From the NCBI GenBank assembly GCA_964625745.1, contig CAZVCJ010000025.1, positions 1 to 34,284 of the forward strand: a stretch of DNA of 34,284 nucleotides, in the 5' to 3' direction. This document shows positions 15,718 to 23,062 of the stretch, piece by piece (positions within the stretch are counted from its first letter, which is position 1; each line of letters starts with the position of its first letter). The DNA comes from CAZVCJ01 sp964625745 (GTDB lineage Bacteria > Chloroflexota > Anaerolineae > VGOG01). A program made the translations under genes and the position numbers. Below the pieces are notes generated by a model. It did not search any database. It saw only the letters and a program-made list of their open reading frames with translations, and was not told where the DNA came from.

Positions 15718-16866
15718 CTAAACCACCCGCCTCTCTCCGACCATCTCCTCGGCCTTGAATCTCTCCAACTGGAAGGGGCTGAGGTCAAAGTCGGTCTGGC
15801 CGCTGGTGATGAGGTCGGCCAGGATCCGACCCACGGCTGGCGATTGCATGAAGCCGTGGCCACTGAAGCCCACGGCACAGTAAAAGCCTTCCACGCCGCC
15901 GATGTCCTGGCCAATGATGGGATTGTCGTCGGGGGTGATGGCGTAGAGGCCGCCCCAGCCACGCATGAAGTCCGCTCGGTCGAGGACTGGCGCGCGATAA
16001 GCGGCCTTTTCCGCCACTTTGACCAGGAACGCCAGATCGAAGTTAGTGTTGAAGCTGGGTGGCTCCTCCTGGTCGGTCATGCCCATCAGGATGCTGGCCC
16101 CCTCGCGGCGGAAGTAGAAGCTGGGAGCGAAGTCAATGATCATCGGGATTTGCTTCGGCAGCTCGTCGAAGGGCGCGGTGACGAAGACCTGGCGACGATA
16201 GGGCACGACCGGCAGCTCCAGGCCCGCCATCCGCCCCACCTGCGCCGCCCACGGCCCGGCGACGTTGACCACCGCCGGGGTCGCGATCTCCCCCTGGTTG
16301 GTCAACACCGCCTTCACCTTTCCGTTGCTCACCTTTACGTCAAGAGCCTCTGTCTCCTCGCAGATCTTCACCCCCAGACGCCGCGCCTGCCTGGCAAAGC
16401 CCATGGCCACGCTGTAGGGATCGGCGTAGCCGTCGCAGGGACAGAAGGTGCCCCCCACCACATCGTCCAGGTAGAGATAGGGAGCCATATCGCCGATCTC
16501 ATCTGGCGATAGCAAGCGCACCGGCACGCCCACGCGCTGTTGCACCGCCACGTTGGCCTGGAACTCGGCCCAGCCCCCAGGCTCGGTGGCCAGGAACAGG
16601 TAGCCATGCTGACGGAAATCAATCTCTGCCTCGAACTCCTCGGCGAAGCGTTCAAACGTCCGCAGGCTCTCCAGGGCGATGCGGATATTGGCTTCAAGGG
16701 AGAACTGCAGTCGGATGCCGCCGGCGGACAGGCTGGTGGAGCCGGAGGCCAGTTGTTTCTTCTCCACCAGCACCACGTCCCGGCAGCCCCGCCTGGCCAG
16801 GTGGTAGGCGGTGCTGGTGCCCATGACCCCACCGCCGATGATGACTACATTTGCTTTTTTAATCAT
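15718..16866 (-). CDS. FAD-dependent oxidoreductase, DAO family
   Basis: A 382-aa paralogue type of the previous enzyme. N-terminal V-V-I-I-G-G-G-V-M-G-T-S-T-A-Y (residues 7-21) binds FAD, then V-V-L-V-E-K near 31-36 and the S-G-S-T-S-L-S-A-G-G-I-R segment typical of sarcosine oxidase beta and glycine oxidase relatives. The C-terminal V-G-F-S-G-H-G-F-M-Q-S-P closes the FAD site. The start codon overlaps the end of the DUF6125 gene by eight bases (ATGATTAA), which implies translational coupling. A cytosolic amine or amino acid oxidase or dehydrogenase is likely; the electron acceptor is not evident. Confidence 0.9.
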   Translation of the reverse strand: MIKKANVVIIGGGVMGTSTAYHLARRGCRDVVLVEKKQLASGSTSLSAGGIRLQFSLEANIRIALESLRTFERFAEEFEAEIDFRQHGYLFLATEPGGWAEFQANVAVQQRVGVPVRLLSPDEIGDMAPYLYLDDVVGGTFCPCDGYADPYSVAMGFARQARRLGVKICEETEALDVKVSNGKVKAVLTNQGEIATPAVVNVAGPWAAQVGRMAGLELPVVPYRRQVFVTAPFDELPKQIPMIIDFAPSFYFRREGASILMGMTDQEEPPSFNTNFDLAFLVKVAEKAAYRAPVLDRADFMRGWGGLYAITPDDNPIIGQDIGGVEGFYCAVGFSGHGFMQSPAVGRILADLITSGQTDFDLSPFQLERFKAEEMVGERRVV

Positions 16867-17380
16867 TCAACGTAAACTCCCAGGCGCACCAGTACTCAGC
16901 GGGATGCGGATCGGGCGGGCAGGCGATGCAGTGAGTGTGGAAGCGGGGGTCAATCGTTTTGGCAAAGCCGGCATACTCCATCAGGCCCACTGGTTTGCAG
17001 GGAAAATCCGGGCGGCCATCCCGCTGGCGCGCCGCCTGCACCCGGCACTCGTTCATGCGAAAGATAATGGTGCGCTCATCCAGGACGATGATCTCCTGCA
17101 CGTTCAGGTAGGCGTAGAGGCGGTACTGTAGAGCTTCTTTGAGAGCGGAAATCCCGCCCCCCGGCTCGATCCCCAGGTGGCGCATGATGCGCCTGGCCTC
17201 GATGACGGTGAACCCCTCCCAGGCCTTAGCGTCCAACTCGATAGCCGTCTCCATATCGAAGGCGCCTTCGGCAGCCAGAAACCAAAGCCCGTCGTGAGCC
17301 AGCCAGTTCCTGGCCGCGTTCTCCAGCAAGTCAATTAGCTCTTCTTTGGATAACTGGAGCAACCACTGTCGGTGATTCAT
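16859..17380 (-). CDS. DUF6125-family cytosolic protein
   Basis: A 173-aa protein of a family known to me as DUF6125, found in anaerobes and Chloroflexota and of unknown biochemical role. Seen here: an N-terminal helical part (L-L-E-N-A-A-R-N-W-L-A-H-D-G-L-W-F), a G-G-G-I-S-A-L-K-E-A-L-Q-Y-R-L-Y-A segment, and a conserved C-terminal Cys set: N-E-C-R-V-Q-A-A-R, F-P-C-K-P-V-G-L, H-C-I-A-C-P-P-D-P-H-P and Y-W-C-A-W-E-F. The four to five Cys suggest a metal or cofactor site. I place the start at 17380, where AAGGGA precedes the ATG; a longer frame begins at 17407. It is coupled to the downstream flavoenzyme, so the two probably work together. Confidence 0.82.
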   Translation of the reverse strand: MNHRQWLLQLSKEELIDLLENAARNWLAHDGLWFLAAEGAFDMETAIELDAKAWEGFTVIEARRIMRHLGIEPGGGISALKEALQYRLYAYLNVQEIIVLDERTIIFRMNECRVQAARQRDGRPDFPCKPVGLMEYAGFAKTIDPRFHTHCIACPPDPHPAEYWCAWEFTLND

Positions 17381-17399
17381 GGAGATCCCTTCTTTCTGC

Positions 17400-17428
17400 T
17401 TGACCATTCACAGATGATAGAGTATAAT
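17400..17428 (+). promoter_or_regulatory. Sigma-70-type promoter of the antitoxin gene
   Basis: TTGACC (17400-17405), a 17-base spacer and a perfect TATAAT (17423-17428). It points to the plus-strand gene at 17476, giving a leader of about 40 bases. It overlaps the 5' end of the divergent DUF6125 gene region, so binding of an autorepressor here could affect both. Confidence 0.75.
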
Positions 17429-17475
17429 TCAATGCGGCGTAGAGCATCAGATGACATTTGTAAGGAGATTTGAGT

Positions 17476-17742
17476 ATGCAAGCGATAGACTACAAACAAC
17501 GGCTACTGGCTGAGATTGATGATCTTCCCCCAGATGAATTGGAGAGGGTCTACAAGATGGTGGTTTTCATCCGCGATGAGTTCATTGACATGTCAGGCGA
17601 AGAGCGCTATTACACTGAATCGTGGGTCAAAGCAGAACGCGAAGCCACGGAAGCCTACAAACGAGGCGGGCTAAAACGCTTCAAGTCGGTCCAGGAGATG
17701 GCTGACTACATTGAGGCTGGCATCGAAAAAGAAGCGGAGTAG
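17476..17742 (+). CDS. Antitoxin-like small protein
   Basis: An 88-aa acidic helical protein (Y-K-Q-R-L-L-A-E-I-D-D-L-P-P-D-E-L-E-R-V-Y-K-M-V). The N-terminal L-L-x-E-I-D-x-L-P x-x-x-L x-x-V pattern is common in Chloroflexota and cyanobacterial antitoxins placed before RelE-like toxins. Here the gene is followed three bases later by the beginning of such a toxin frame, but that frame is broken. The ATG at 17476 is chosen because AAGGAG stands eight bases upstream; a TTG two codons earlier is less likely. A good promoter precedes it, so it may still be expressed as an orphan antitoxin. Confidence 0.72.
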   Translation: MQAIDYKQRLLAEIDDLPPDELERVYKMVVFIRDEFIDMSGEERYYTESWVKAEREATEAYKRGGLKRFKSVQEMADYIEAGIEKEAE

Positions 17743-17745
17743 CTG

Positions 17746-17925
17746 ATGGATGTCATCCCTTCACCTCAGTTCTTGAAGAAAATTGCCCGCTACGACAGGA
17801 AAATCCGAAAACGAGATCCTGCCCTGAGTCCAACGCTTGTCCCCCATCGCGCTGCCAGAGAGCAAGGCAGCGCTTTTGCTTTCCCACTATCCCATCCTCT
17901 CTGCTTCTTCCTCCGCACCTGACTG
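17746..17925 (+). pseudogene. Truncated RelE/HigB-like toxin
   Basis: The frame begins M-D-V-I-P-S-P-Q-F-L-K-K-I-A-R-Y-D-R-K-I, which matches the N-terminal helix of RelE-like toxins that follow this antitoxin type. After about 24 residues the similarity stops and the frame continues as unrelated residues across a terminator hairpin to a stop. The catalytic C-terminal strands are missing, so the toxin is dead. Confidence 0.68.
17849..17881 (+). terminator. Intrinsic terminator after the truncated toxin
   Basis: GCGCTGCC (17849-17856) pairs perfectly with GGCAGCGC (17866-17873) over a nine-base loop, followed by TTTT and then GCTTT. It ends the antitoxin transcript. Confidence 0.82.
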
Positions 17926-17986
17926 ACTCAACAAAACACGAACTGTGAACAGTATTTCTGACGCACCTGTACGGTAACATCCAGGG

Positions 17987-18841
17987 TCAGTCTTCGCGGC
18001 GGTACTCTCTCACTCGCCCGTCTTTCCAGAGCAGCAGGTCGGCGCAGAGGGGGTGATCGCGCTCGGCTGCGTCACGGCGTACCTGGCGGGCGATAGCAGC
18101 CACGTGGGCCGGGTCGCGGTCGCTGAAAGCGATCAGGAAATCGCGGTTAGGAATGCCGATCAACATGCGGCCCGGGATGCGCTCGGCCCACGTGGCCATC
18201 AGATCCGGCAGCAGGGCGCGCGAGGCCGCGTAACCGTCATGCGTATCGCACACCACCATGGTCTTGTCGCGCAGCCCGTGCGTATGATAGACGTCGCTCG
18301 TGGTGCGCAGGCGCAGGTTCTCCAGCGCGTATTCGTGGATCATGTCGAAAGTGGTCTCTGGCCCAGCCATCATTTGGGCCAGAATATTCTCGTTCACGTA
18401 AGCGCGGTGGTGAGGGAAATCAAACACATAGGTAACGATCAAACCGGCCACGAACGGGCGATGCACTGGTGGGGGGGCATCTTTCCGCTGTACGTACTCC
18501 AGCAACTCAGGCCGGTTGAGCAGCGGCAGCAGCGATTCAGCGGCCTCTTTCTCGGTCGGCGGCGGCGGGGGCACCCTTCGACAGGGCTCAGGGCAGGCCT
18601 GGCCGAGGGCACTCAGGTGCGCCTCCACAACGTCATCCAGGCGGTGGGGAGAGTTCAGGTAGGCCTGGTAGCTGATATCCAGCTTGCAGCGCATGGGCTC
18701 GCCGTGCACCACGATGTGCAGCACACCCGCCTCGCGTTTGACCACCTCGTAGCCAGCCTGCTGCGTGGCCGCCGCGAGGTGGGCGGTGAAGGCTTCCAGA
18801 TCAAGTAACTCACTCTTTCGGCGTCGTTTTCGTTTGGCCAT
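17987..18841 (-). CDS. DUF1444-like protein carrying a repeat-derived insert
   Basis: A 284-aa soluble protein resembling the DUF1444 (B. subtilis YtpQ-like) family, based on the C-terminal part with L-I-A-F-S-D-R-D and D-L-L-L-W-K-D-G-R-V. The family has no known reaction. The N-terminus is strongly basic (M-A-K-R-K-R-R-R-K). I choose the ATG at 18841 because GAGAGG precedes it; the longer frame to 18922 reads through a palindromic repeat. Around residues 80-92 the peptide A-C-P-E-P-C-R-R-V-P-P is the translation of a dispersed palindromic repeat (18572-18600) inserted in frame, followed by a proline run. Family assignment is moderate. Confidence 0.68.
   Translation of the reverse strand: MAKRKRRRKSELLDLEAFTAHLAAATQQAGYEVVKREAGVLHIVVHGEPMRCKLDISYQAYLNSPHRLDDVVEAHLSALGQACPEPCRRVPPPPPTEKEAAESLLPLLNRPELLEYVQRKDAPPPVHRPFVAGLIVTYVFDFPHHRAYVNENILAQMMAGPETTFDMIHEYALENLRLRTTSDVYHTHGLRDKTMVVCDTHDGYAASRALLPDLMATWAERIPGRMLIGIPNRDFLIAFSDRDPAHVAAIARQVRRDAAERDHPLCADLLLWKDGRVREYRRED
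18572..18600. repeat. In-frame copy of the CTTCGACAGG...CTCAGGGCAGG repeat
   Basis: CACCCTTCGACAGGGCTCAG followed by GGCAGGCC, inside the DUF1444-like coding region. It encodes the odd peptide P-E-P-C-R-R on the coding strand, a known translational mark of these repeats. Confidence 0.8.
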
Positions 18842-18887
18842 GATGTTTCCTCTCATTTCATTCCGATGAGGCAACTGCTCAAGCCGT

Positions 18888-18990
18888 GTCATTGCGAGGA
18901 GCATCTTTCTGCGACGAAGCAATCTCCCCCTTGCGGTTTAGGGATTGCTTCGCGGAGTTTATCCTGAGGTATCAAAGGGCTCGCAATGAC
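18888..18990. repeat. 103-bp palindromic MITE-like element
   Basis: Terminal inverted repeats GTCATTGCGAG (18888-18898) and CTCGCAATGAC (18980-18990) are perfect. A second nested pair, GCGACGAAGCAATCTCCC and GGGATTGCTTCGC (18911-18928 and 18941-18953), is nearly perfect. There is no coding capacity. This type is widespread as a dispersed bacterial repeat. It separates the DUF1444-like gene from the genes that precede it. Confidence 0.8.
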
Positions 18991-19019
18991 AGTGTGAGTC
19001 GTCACCCGATACGGCCCTC

Positions 19020-19202
19020 TCAGCGCACCTTGTACACGTTCAACCCCACTTTTACATCAGAATGAGGCTCAGGCAGCGGCTGGTTGCCTTTGGTGGAGGC
19101 GATGATGACGCTCTTGCCCGACGCGCTTGGCCCGGCCGTCTTGCTCAGATCCACCTTGATGGTGAGGATGTTACCCTCGATCTTCATTTCGATGTTGACC
19201 AT
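19020..19202 (-). CDS. Small conserved protein, 60 aa
   Basis: A 60-aa protein starting at the ATG at 19202, preceded by GAGAGGAG. It reads as two beta strands (V-N-I-E-M-K-I-E-G-N-I-L-T-I-K-V-D-L), an S/G-rich turn containing S-A-S-G-K-S-V-I-I-A-S-T-K-G, and a C-terminal K-V-G-L-N-V-Y-K strand. I have a sense of short orthologues in several phyla but no function. The S-G-K-S string resembles a P-loop but is too short and badly placed to be one. It lies 43 nt after the HU-type gene on the same strand. Confidence 0.7.
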   Translation of the reverse strand: MVNIEMKIEGNILTIKVDLSKTAGPSASGKSVIIASTKGNQPLPEPHSDVKVGLNVYKVR

Positions 19203-19244
19203 TGAAGTGTTCTCCTCTCTGGGATTATGGATATTGGCCACAGC

Positions 19245-19502
19245 CTACAACTTTCCCTTGTAGGTGGACGACCAGCCAAACAACTTGCGCAGGCGCTGCG
19301 ACGGGCTAAACTTGAAGACCCAACTATCCCGTTCTGGTCTCACATAGAAGGTGCCGAAGTTGCGAAGGGAGACGCACTCGCCCTGCTTCAGCGCTTCGTA
19401 GATTTCCTCCAGCGTGGCATCCACCATCTCTTCAATGGTGCCTGTGCCTTTGTGTATTCGTTTTGAGACGCGGTGTATTAGGTCCTTCTTGTCAACGCTC
19501 AT
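19245..19502 (-). CDS. HU/IHF-family DNA-binding protein
   Basis: An 85-aa histone-like protein. The N-terminal helices (K-K-D-L-I-H-R-V-S-K-R-I-H) lead to the family signature V-S-L-R-N-F-G-T-F-Y-V-R-P-E, and the C-terminal F-S-P-S-Q-R-L-R-K-L-F-G replaces the usual F-x-P-G/S-K-x-L-K-x-x-V. The DNA-binding arm between them is shorter than in HU (about 10 residues against 20), so DNA bending may be weaker. The start has GGAGGAG just upstream. It may be co-transcribed with the downstream 60-aa gene. Confidence 0.85.
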   Translation of the reverse strand: MSVDKKDLIHRVSKRIHKGTGTIEEMVDATLEEIYEALKQGECVSLRNFGTFYVRPERDSWVFKFSPSQRLRKLFGWSSTYKGKL

Positions 19503-19592
19503 AGCTCCTCCACGAGGCGAACAAGCAAATCAGCGAACGACGCTCTTTGCCATTCGCTGATCCGTGGATGACACCAGCATCAGTGTACAGGG

Positions 19593-19877
19593 CTACGAAG
19601 ATGCAGTCGGTTCCAGGGTGACGACGATCCGATGGGTCTGATCCAGAATGATCTGGTTGCCCTCGACGGCCACAGCGGGGGAGGCGAAGCGAGGCAGGGA
19701 GAAAACCAGTTGGCCCTGGACAATCCGCCCTTGCACCTGAACGACCTCCTGTCGGCGGCGACGGTCAATCTCGGCCAGGGCAGCGAAGAAGTCATCCATT
19801 GGCACATCCTCGATCTCCCGTTCGACGAAGGCATTCAGAACTGCCTCGAATTCGTCTGGTGTGTAATCCTCGATCAT
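19593..19877 (-). CDS. Hypothetical 94-aa protein
   Basis: No family recognised. The first half is acidic and helical (Y-T-P-D-E-F-E-A-V-L-N-A-F-V-E-R-E-I-E-D-V-P), the second half is beta-rich (I-V-Q-G-Q-L-V-F-S-L-P, then I-I-L-D-Q-T-H-R-I-V-V-T-L). Such an arrangement suits a small binding protein. Start choice is weak: the ATG at 19877 has only a poor GAG-type site, and an alternative TTG at 19913 has none. High GC and coding-like codon use support a real gene. Confidence 0.55.
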   Translation of the reverse strand: MIEDYTPDEFEAVLNAFVEREIEDVPMDDFFAALAEIDRRRRQEVVQVQGRIVQGQLVFSLPRFASPAVAVEGNQIILDQTHRIVVTLEPTASS

Positions 19878-19964
19878 CTGCTCAATTTTACCACAACTCT
19901 CCCTCCCTGGCAACTGTTGGAGGCGCGAGGGCGAACGAGTCTCTGGCGTATTCTAAGGTATGAG

Positions 19965-21308
19965 CTAACGTGCACAGCGGAAGCCGACGTCGTCGTTGGC
20001 CAGTTCAACGGCGCTAGCGCTCCGCTCAGTGGTGCGCACCAGATTCTGGTCGCTGAACCAGCCGCCCCCCCTGATCACCCTATACTTCTCCCCATAATAG
20101 GGAGAATAGAAGTCTCCGCCAGGATAGGCCTTGAACCAATCGGTGGTCCATTCGGCCACGTTGCCCGCCATGTCCAGCACACCGTAAGGACTGGCCCCGG
20201 CGGGGAAGCTCCCGACAGCGGTGATCCCGCGATTACCTGCCTCCTTGGCGTTGGCCCTGGCTGCATCCCACTGATTGCCCCAGGGATACCGGCGCGCATC
20301 GGTGCCCCGTGCAGCCTTTTCCCACTCCGCTTCGGTAGGTAACCTCTTCCCTGCCCACCCACAGTAGGCATTGGCGTCGTTCCAACTCACTTTCACCACG
20401 GGATGCTGAGCCTTGTCCTTAGCATAGTACCGCCACGACGTGTCACCTGCCTTCTCCGCATCAGTGACATAGCCCGTCTCCTGCACAAACCTCTCAAACT
20501 CCTGATTGGTCACCTCAAGCTTGTCCATCTCAAAGCCATCAACAAAGACAGTGTGCGGCGGCCTCTCGTCTTCGACATCGCTGCCCATGGTGAACTCTCC
20601 AGCAGGGATGGCGATCATGGCCGCCTCTACCGCGGGGCGCGGAGTCGGCGGGGTCGAGGTTGTCGTTGCCCTGACTTCAGTTGCGGTGCTCGTGGGCGCT
20701 ATCGTCCCACCCTGGGGGATGATCAACTCCTGGCCTATCCGCAACCGCTTGGGATCGGAGATGGCGTTGACCTCCTGGAGAGCCTCGACTGTAACCCCGT
20801 ACTGCCTGGCGATGGCCCCCAGAGTGTCGCCGGCCTGAACCAGATGGATCACAGGCGCGGTGCTCGGTGAGACGGAGGTTGATGTGACTGTAGCCGTTAT
20901 CTGCCTCTGGGGAATGACGAGCTCCTGGTCTATCTGCAAACGTGTGGGGTCGGAGATAGCGTTGACTTCCTGGAGGGCTTCCACGGTAACTCCGAACTCC
21001 TTGGCGATGGCGCCCAAAGTATCTCCAGCCTGAACCACATAGATCACCGGCGTAGGGGTAGGCGGGGCGGACGGTATGAGCGTTGCCGTTGGCATAGGGT
21101 TCGTGGGAGTCGTCGCTGCAGGGACAAGAGTCCCTGCAGGCGGCATCGGCGTGGTAGCGGTAGCCGTCAGCAGGATAGGCGTTGAAGCCGCCTGCACAGG
21201 TTGTGATGTTGGAGTAGCTCGTGCAAGCGTTGGAATTCGCGCACAGGCTGTTGCGGTGAGGACAATGCCCATCGCTACCAGCAAGGACCCTAGCTTGTTT
21301 CTTCTCAT
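19965..21308 (-). CDS. Lipoprotein with two LysM domains and an FGE-like domain
   Basis: A 447-aa exported protein. The start at 21308 has GGAGG seven bases upstream. The first 22 residues are a lipoprotein signal (M-R-R-N-K-L, hydrophobic core, L-T-A-T-A-C). A Thr/Pro-rich linker follows, then two LysM domains (V-V-Q-A-G-D-T-L-G-A-I-A and L-V-Q-A-G-D-T-L-G-A-I-A) that should bind peptidoglycan, another linker, and an SUMF1/formylglycine-generating-enzyme-like domain (M-I-A-I-P-A-G-E-F-T-M-G-S to D-V-G-F-R-C-A-R). The two catalytic Cys of true aerobic FGEs are absent: the G-G-G-W-F-S-D-Q-N-L-V segment has Ser and Val there. It is therefore more likely a cell-surface binding module than a sulfatase-activating enzyme. 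Confidence 0.9.
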   Translation of the reverse strand: MRRNKLGSLLVAMGIVLTATACARIPTLARATPTSQPVQAASTPILLTATATTPMPPAGTLVPAATTPTNPMPTATLIPSAPPTPTPVIYVVQAGDTLGAIAKEFGVTVEALQEVNAISDPTRLQIDQELVIPQRQITATVTSTSVSPSTAPVIHLVQAGDTLGAIARQYGVTVEALQEVNAISDPKRLRIGQELIIPQGGTIAPTSTATEVRATTTSTPPTPRPAVEAAMIAIPAGEFTMGSDVEDERPPHTVFVDGFEMDKLEVTNQEFERFVQETGYVTDAEKAGDTSWRYYAKDKAQHPVVKVSWNDANAYCGWAGKRLPTEAEWEKAARGTDARRYPWGNQWDAARANAKEAGNRGITAVGSFPAGASPYGVLDMAGNVAEWTTDWFKAYPGGDFYSPYYGEKYRVIRGGGWFSDQNLVRTTERSASAVELANDDVGFRCAR

Positions 21309-21421
21309 CGCAAAACCTCCATTTCGTGTGGCGGGCAAGTTTAGGAAGGGCCGCCGCCCCTAACCAGGAAGCGGCGCGGAGCATACTATACCACATTTCA
21401 CCTGGTCTGGCAACAGCGAAG

Positions 21422-21452
21422 AAGCCACCTGTGCAGTTCACGCAGGTGGCTT
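21422..21452 (-). terminator. Intrinsic terminator after the pentapeptide gene
   Basis: AAGCCACCTG (21422-21431) pairs perfectly with CAGGTGGCTT (21443-21452) across an 11-base loop. T-rich runs flank both sides (TTTT on plus, TTCTTC on minus). It lies 42 bases after the stop of the pentapeptide-TIR-like gene and before the LysM-FGE gene, and therefore separates the two minus-strand units. Confidence 0.72.
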
Positions 21453-21493
21453 TTCCACCAGTTTGGTCACAAGTTCCTGATAGGTCAGTTCGG

Positions 21494-22513
21494 TCACCGC
21501 TTCGCTAACTCTTTCGCCTTCGCTTCGGCAGGAGCAATGACTCTGTCTCCAAGCGACGCAAGTAAACCCTCCAGGCTGTCGTACCGATGCACCTCCAGAA
21601 CCCAGTCGTATTTCTTCAAGTCCTGGAACATGCCCCATTCTCCCGTTGAGCCTTCCAGCAGCAACGGCTGAACCGGCACCGCAAGGTCTGGGATAATGGC
21701 CTGCAACTCTTGAGGGATGCTTCTCGGCTCCGTGAGGTCGGCGATGATGAATCGGGCCAGGTGCGCCAGGGTGCGAACGGTTTCCGTGAAGTCCCGACTG
21801 GCGGGCTTATCGAAGTCGAACAGAACGGGCAAGTAGTCACGCTTGCGAAGTTCATCCCTGATCGCATCCAGGACAGCCTTCCGCTCCTCTGTGAAGCGAC
21901 CCAGGATCAGCACGACTTTGGAGGTGATGGTGTCAATCACTTGGCGGATTTTCTCGTTGTTGAGGAGTAGGTAGATGAACTGGGCAACTTCGAGGTTGTC
22001 TACCGTGATGGTAGGCTCGCCGTGGCGAGTGATGATCAGGTCTGTTTGTGTCGCTCCCTCTAATTTTAGCCCCCACGCGGAAATTCCGTAGATTGAACAA
22101 CTTGTAAGATCAGCACCCGTGAGATTTGTCTCGACAAGAGTAGCCATTGTAAGCTCCGCCCCGCGGAGGTCCGCCTCGATGAGGTCCGCCCAGATGAGGT
22201 TCGTCCCGATGAGGTGCGTCCCGATGAGGTGCGCTCCGCGGAGGTCCGCCTTGATGAGGTACGCCCAACTGAGGTACGCTCCGCTGAGGTGTGCCCCGCT
22301 GAGGTCCGCCTCGATGAGGTCCGCCCTGCTGAGGTCCGCCCCGCTGAGGTTCGTCCCGCTGAGGTCCGCCTCGCTGAGGTCCACCTCGATGAGGTCCGCC
22401 CCGCTGAGGTCCGCCCGTCTGAGGTCTGGCTCTATGTCAGGGTTCTCTCCTCGCCAGGTATTCCAAGCGTCCACCCCTTGCTCGAGAATCTTGAGATGTT
22501 CCTCGTTTGCCAT
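21494..22513 (-). CDS. Pentapeptide-repeat protein with a TIR-like C-terminal domain
   Basis: A 339-aa protein. Residues about 30-145 are 20 or so A-D-L-x-x pentapeptide repeats (L-S-G-A-D-L-I-E-V-D-L-S-E-A-D-L), which fold as a right-handed quadrilateral helix. The C-terminal part (about 200-335) begins K-V-V-L-I-L-G-R-F and contains F-I-I-A-D-L-T-E-P-R-S-I-P-Q-E-L, a pattern like TIR or nucleoside-deoxyribosyltransferase folds. I recall similar pentapeptide partners in cyanobacteria and Chloroflexota. If the domain is an active TIR-type NADase, the protein could be a defence effector, with the Glu of S-I-P-Q-E-L as a candidate catalytic residue; this is inference. GGAGGG precedes the start. 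It stands at the end of the defence island. Confidence 0.82.
   Translation of the reverse strand: MANEEHLKILEQGVDAWNTWRGENPDIEPDLRRADLSGADLIEVDLSEADLSGTNLSGADLSRADLIEADLSGAHLSGAYLSWAYLIKADLRGAHLIGTHLIGTNLIWADLIEADLRGAELTMATLVETNLTGADLTSCSIYGISAWGLKLEGATQTDLIITRHGEPTITVDNLEVAQFIYLLLNNEKIRQVIDTITSKVVLILGRFTEERKAVLDAIRDELRKRDYLPVLFDFDKPASRDFTETVRTLAHLARFIIADLTEPRSIPQELQAIIPDLAVPVQPLLLEGSTGEWGMFQDLKKYDWVLEVHRYDSLEGLLASLGDRVIAPAEAKAKELAKR
22150..22440. repeat. Short-period DNA repeat encoding the pentapeptides
   Basis: GAGGTCCGCC-type words recur every 15 or 30 bases, with small variants. The unit equals one or two pentapeptide repeats. This stretch is a likely site of slipped-strand copy-number change. 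Confidence 0.8.
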
Positions 22514-22613
22514 AAGGTTTGCCCTCCGTCAGACGATGCGAAAGCGTCTGATTATGACTGTAACCGGACTCAACCCTCCAACAACTTCTCCAGATACAAC
22601 GTCGGGTTCTCTC

Positions 22614-23009
22614 TCAGCCCTCCATTCGCGCCAGTACATCGGATTCATTCCGTGGCGGATGCGCCACCCGTGGATCCGCAGGCGGCGGGTCGAGCAAGGT
22701 CTGGTAGGGCTGACCGGTCTCGATGGCGTGCTGCATGGCGTCGTAGATCTCCAGGATGACCCGCTTGGTGCGGTACTCGCCGTGGGCGGCTTCGTCCTTG
22801 CGCTTGACGATGAGGAAGGTGTCCATGATGTAGTCCACGTCGTCGCGGGCGATGCCGTAGAGGTGGAAGTAGGCCGCGTCCAACTTTCGCTCCTTCTCCT
22901 TGCTCATCTCTGGCCGCACCACGCTGCACACCTCGCCTGCGTTGCTGAACGTGTAGCGCCACCGCACCAGAGGCATACCGCCGCCACCAGCGACCGCGCT
23001 TTCCTTCAT
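22614..23009 (-). pseudogene. C-terminal remnant of an Eco57I-type DNA methylase
   Basis: The 131-aa frame contains L-D-A-A-Y-F-H-L-Y-G-I-A-R-D-D-V-D-Y-I-M followed by E-Y-R-T-K-R-V-I-L-E-I-Y-D-A-M, the usual end of large Eco57I-family restriction-modification methylases (about 1000-1300 aa). No SAM-binding or N-P-P-Y motif is present, and the sequence before residue 35 does not look like the family. It is therefore a stump left by deletion or replacement. It belongs to a different subfamily from the full methylase at 25157. Its presence shows that at least one more methylase gene once stood here. Confidence 0.7.
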
Positions 23010-23062
23010 CTGTGCTCAGGGCTGGGGCGCGGACAGAAACCAGGAATCAGAATTGCAGAAAT

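Noticed and set aside
19020..19202. P-loop NTPase suggested by S-A-S-G-K-S
   Set aside because: A 60-aa protein lacks the rest of the fold, and the motif does not match G-x-x-x-x-G-K-S.
22150..22440. CRISPR-like regular repeats
   Set aside because: Period is 15/30 bases without spacers, and the repeats are in frame with pentapeptide codons.
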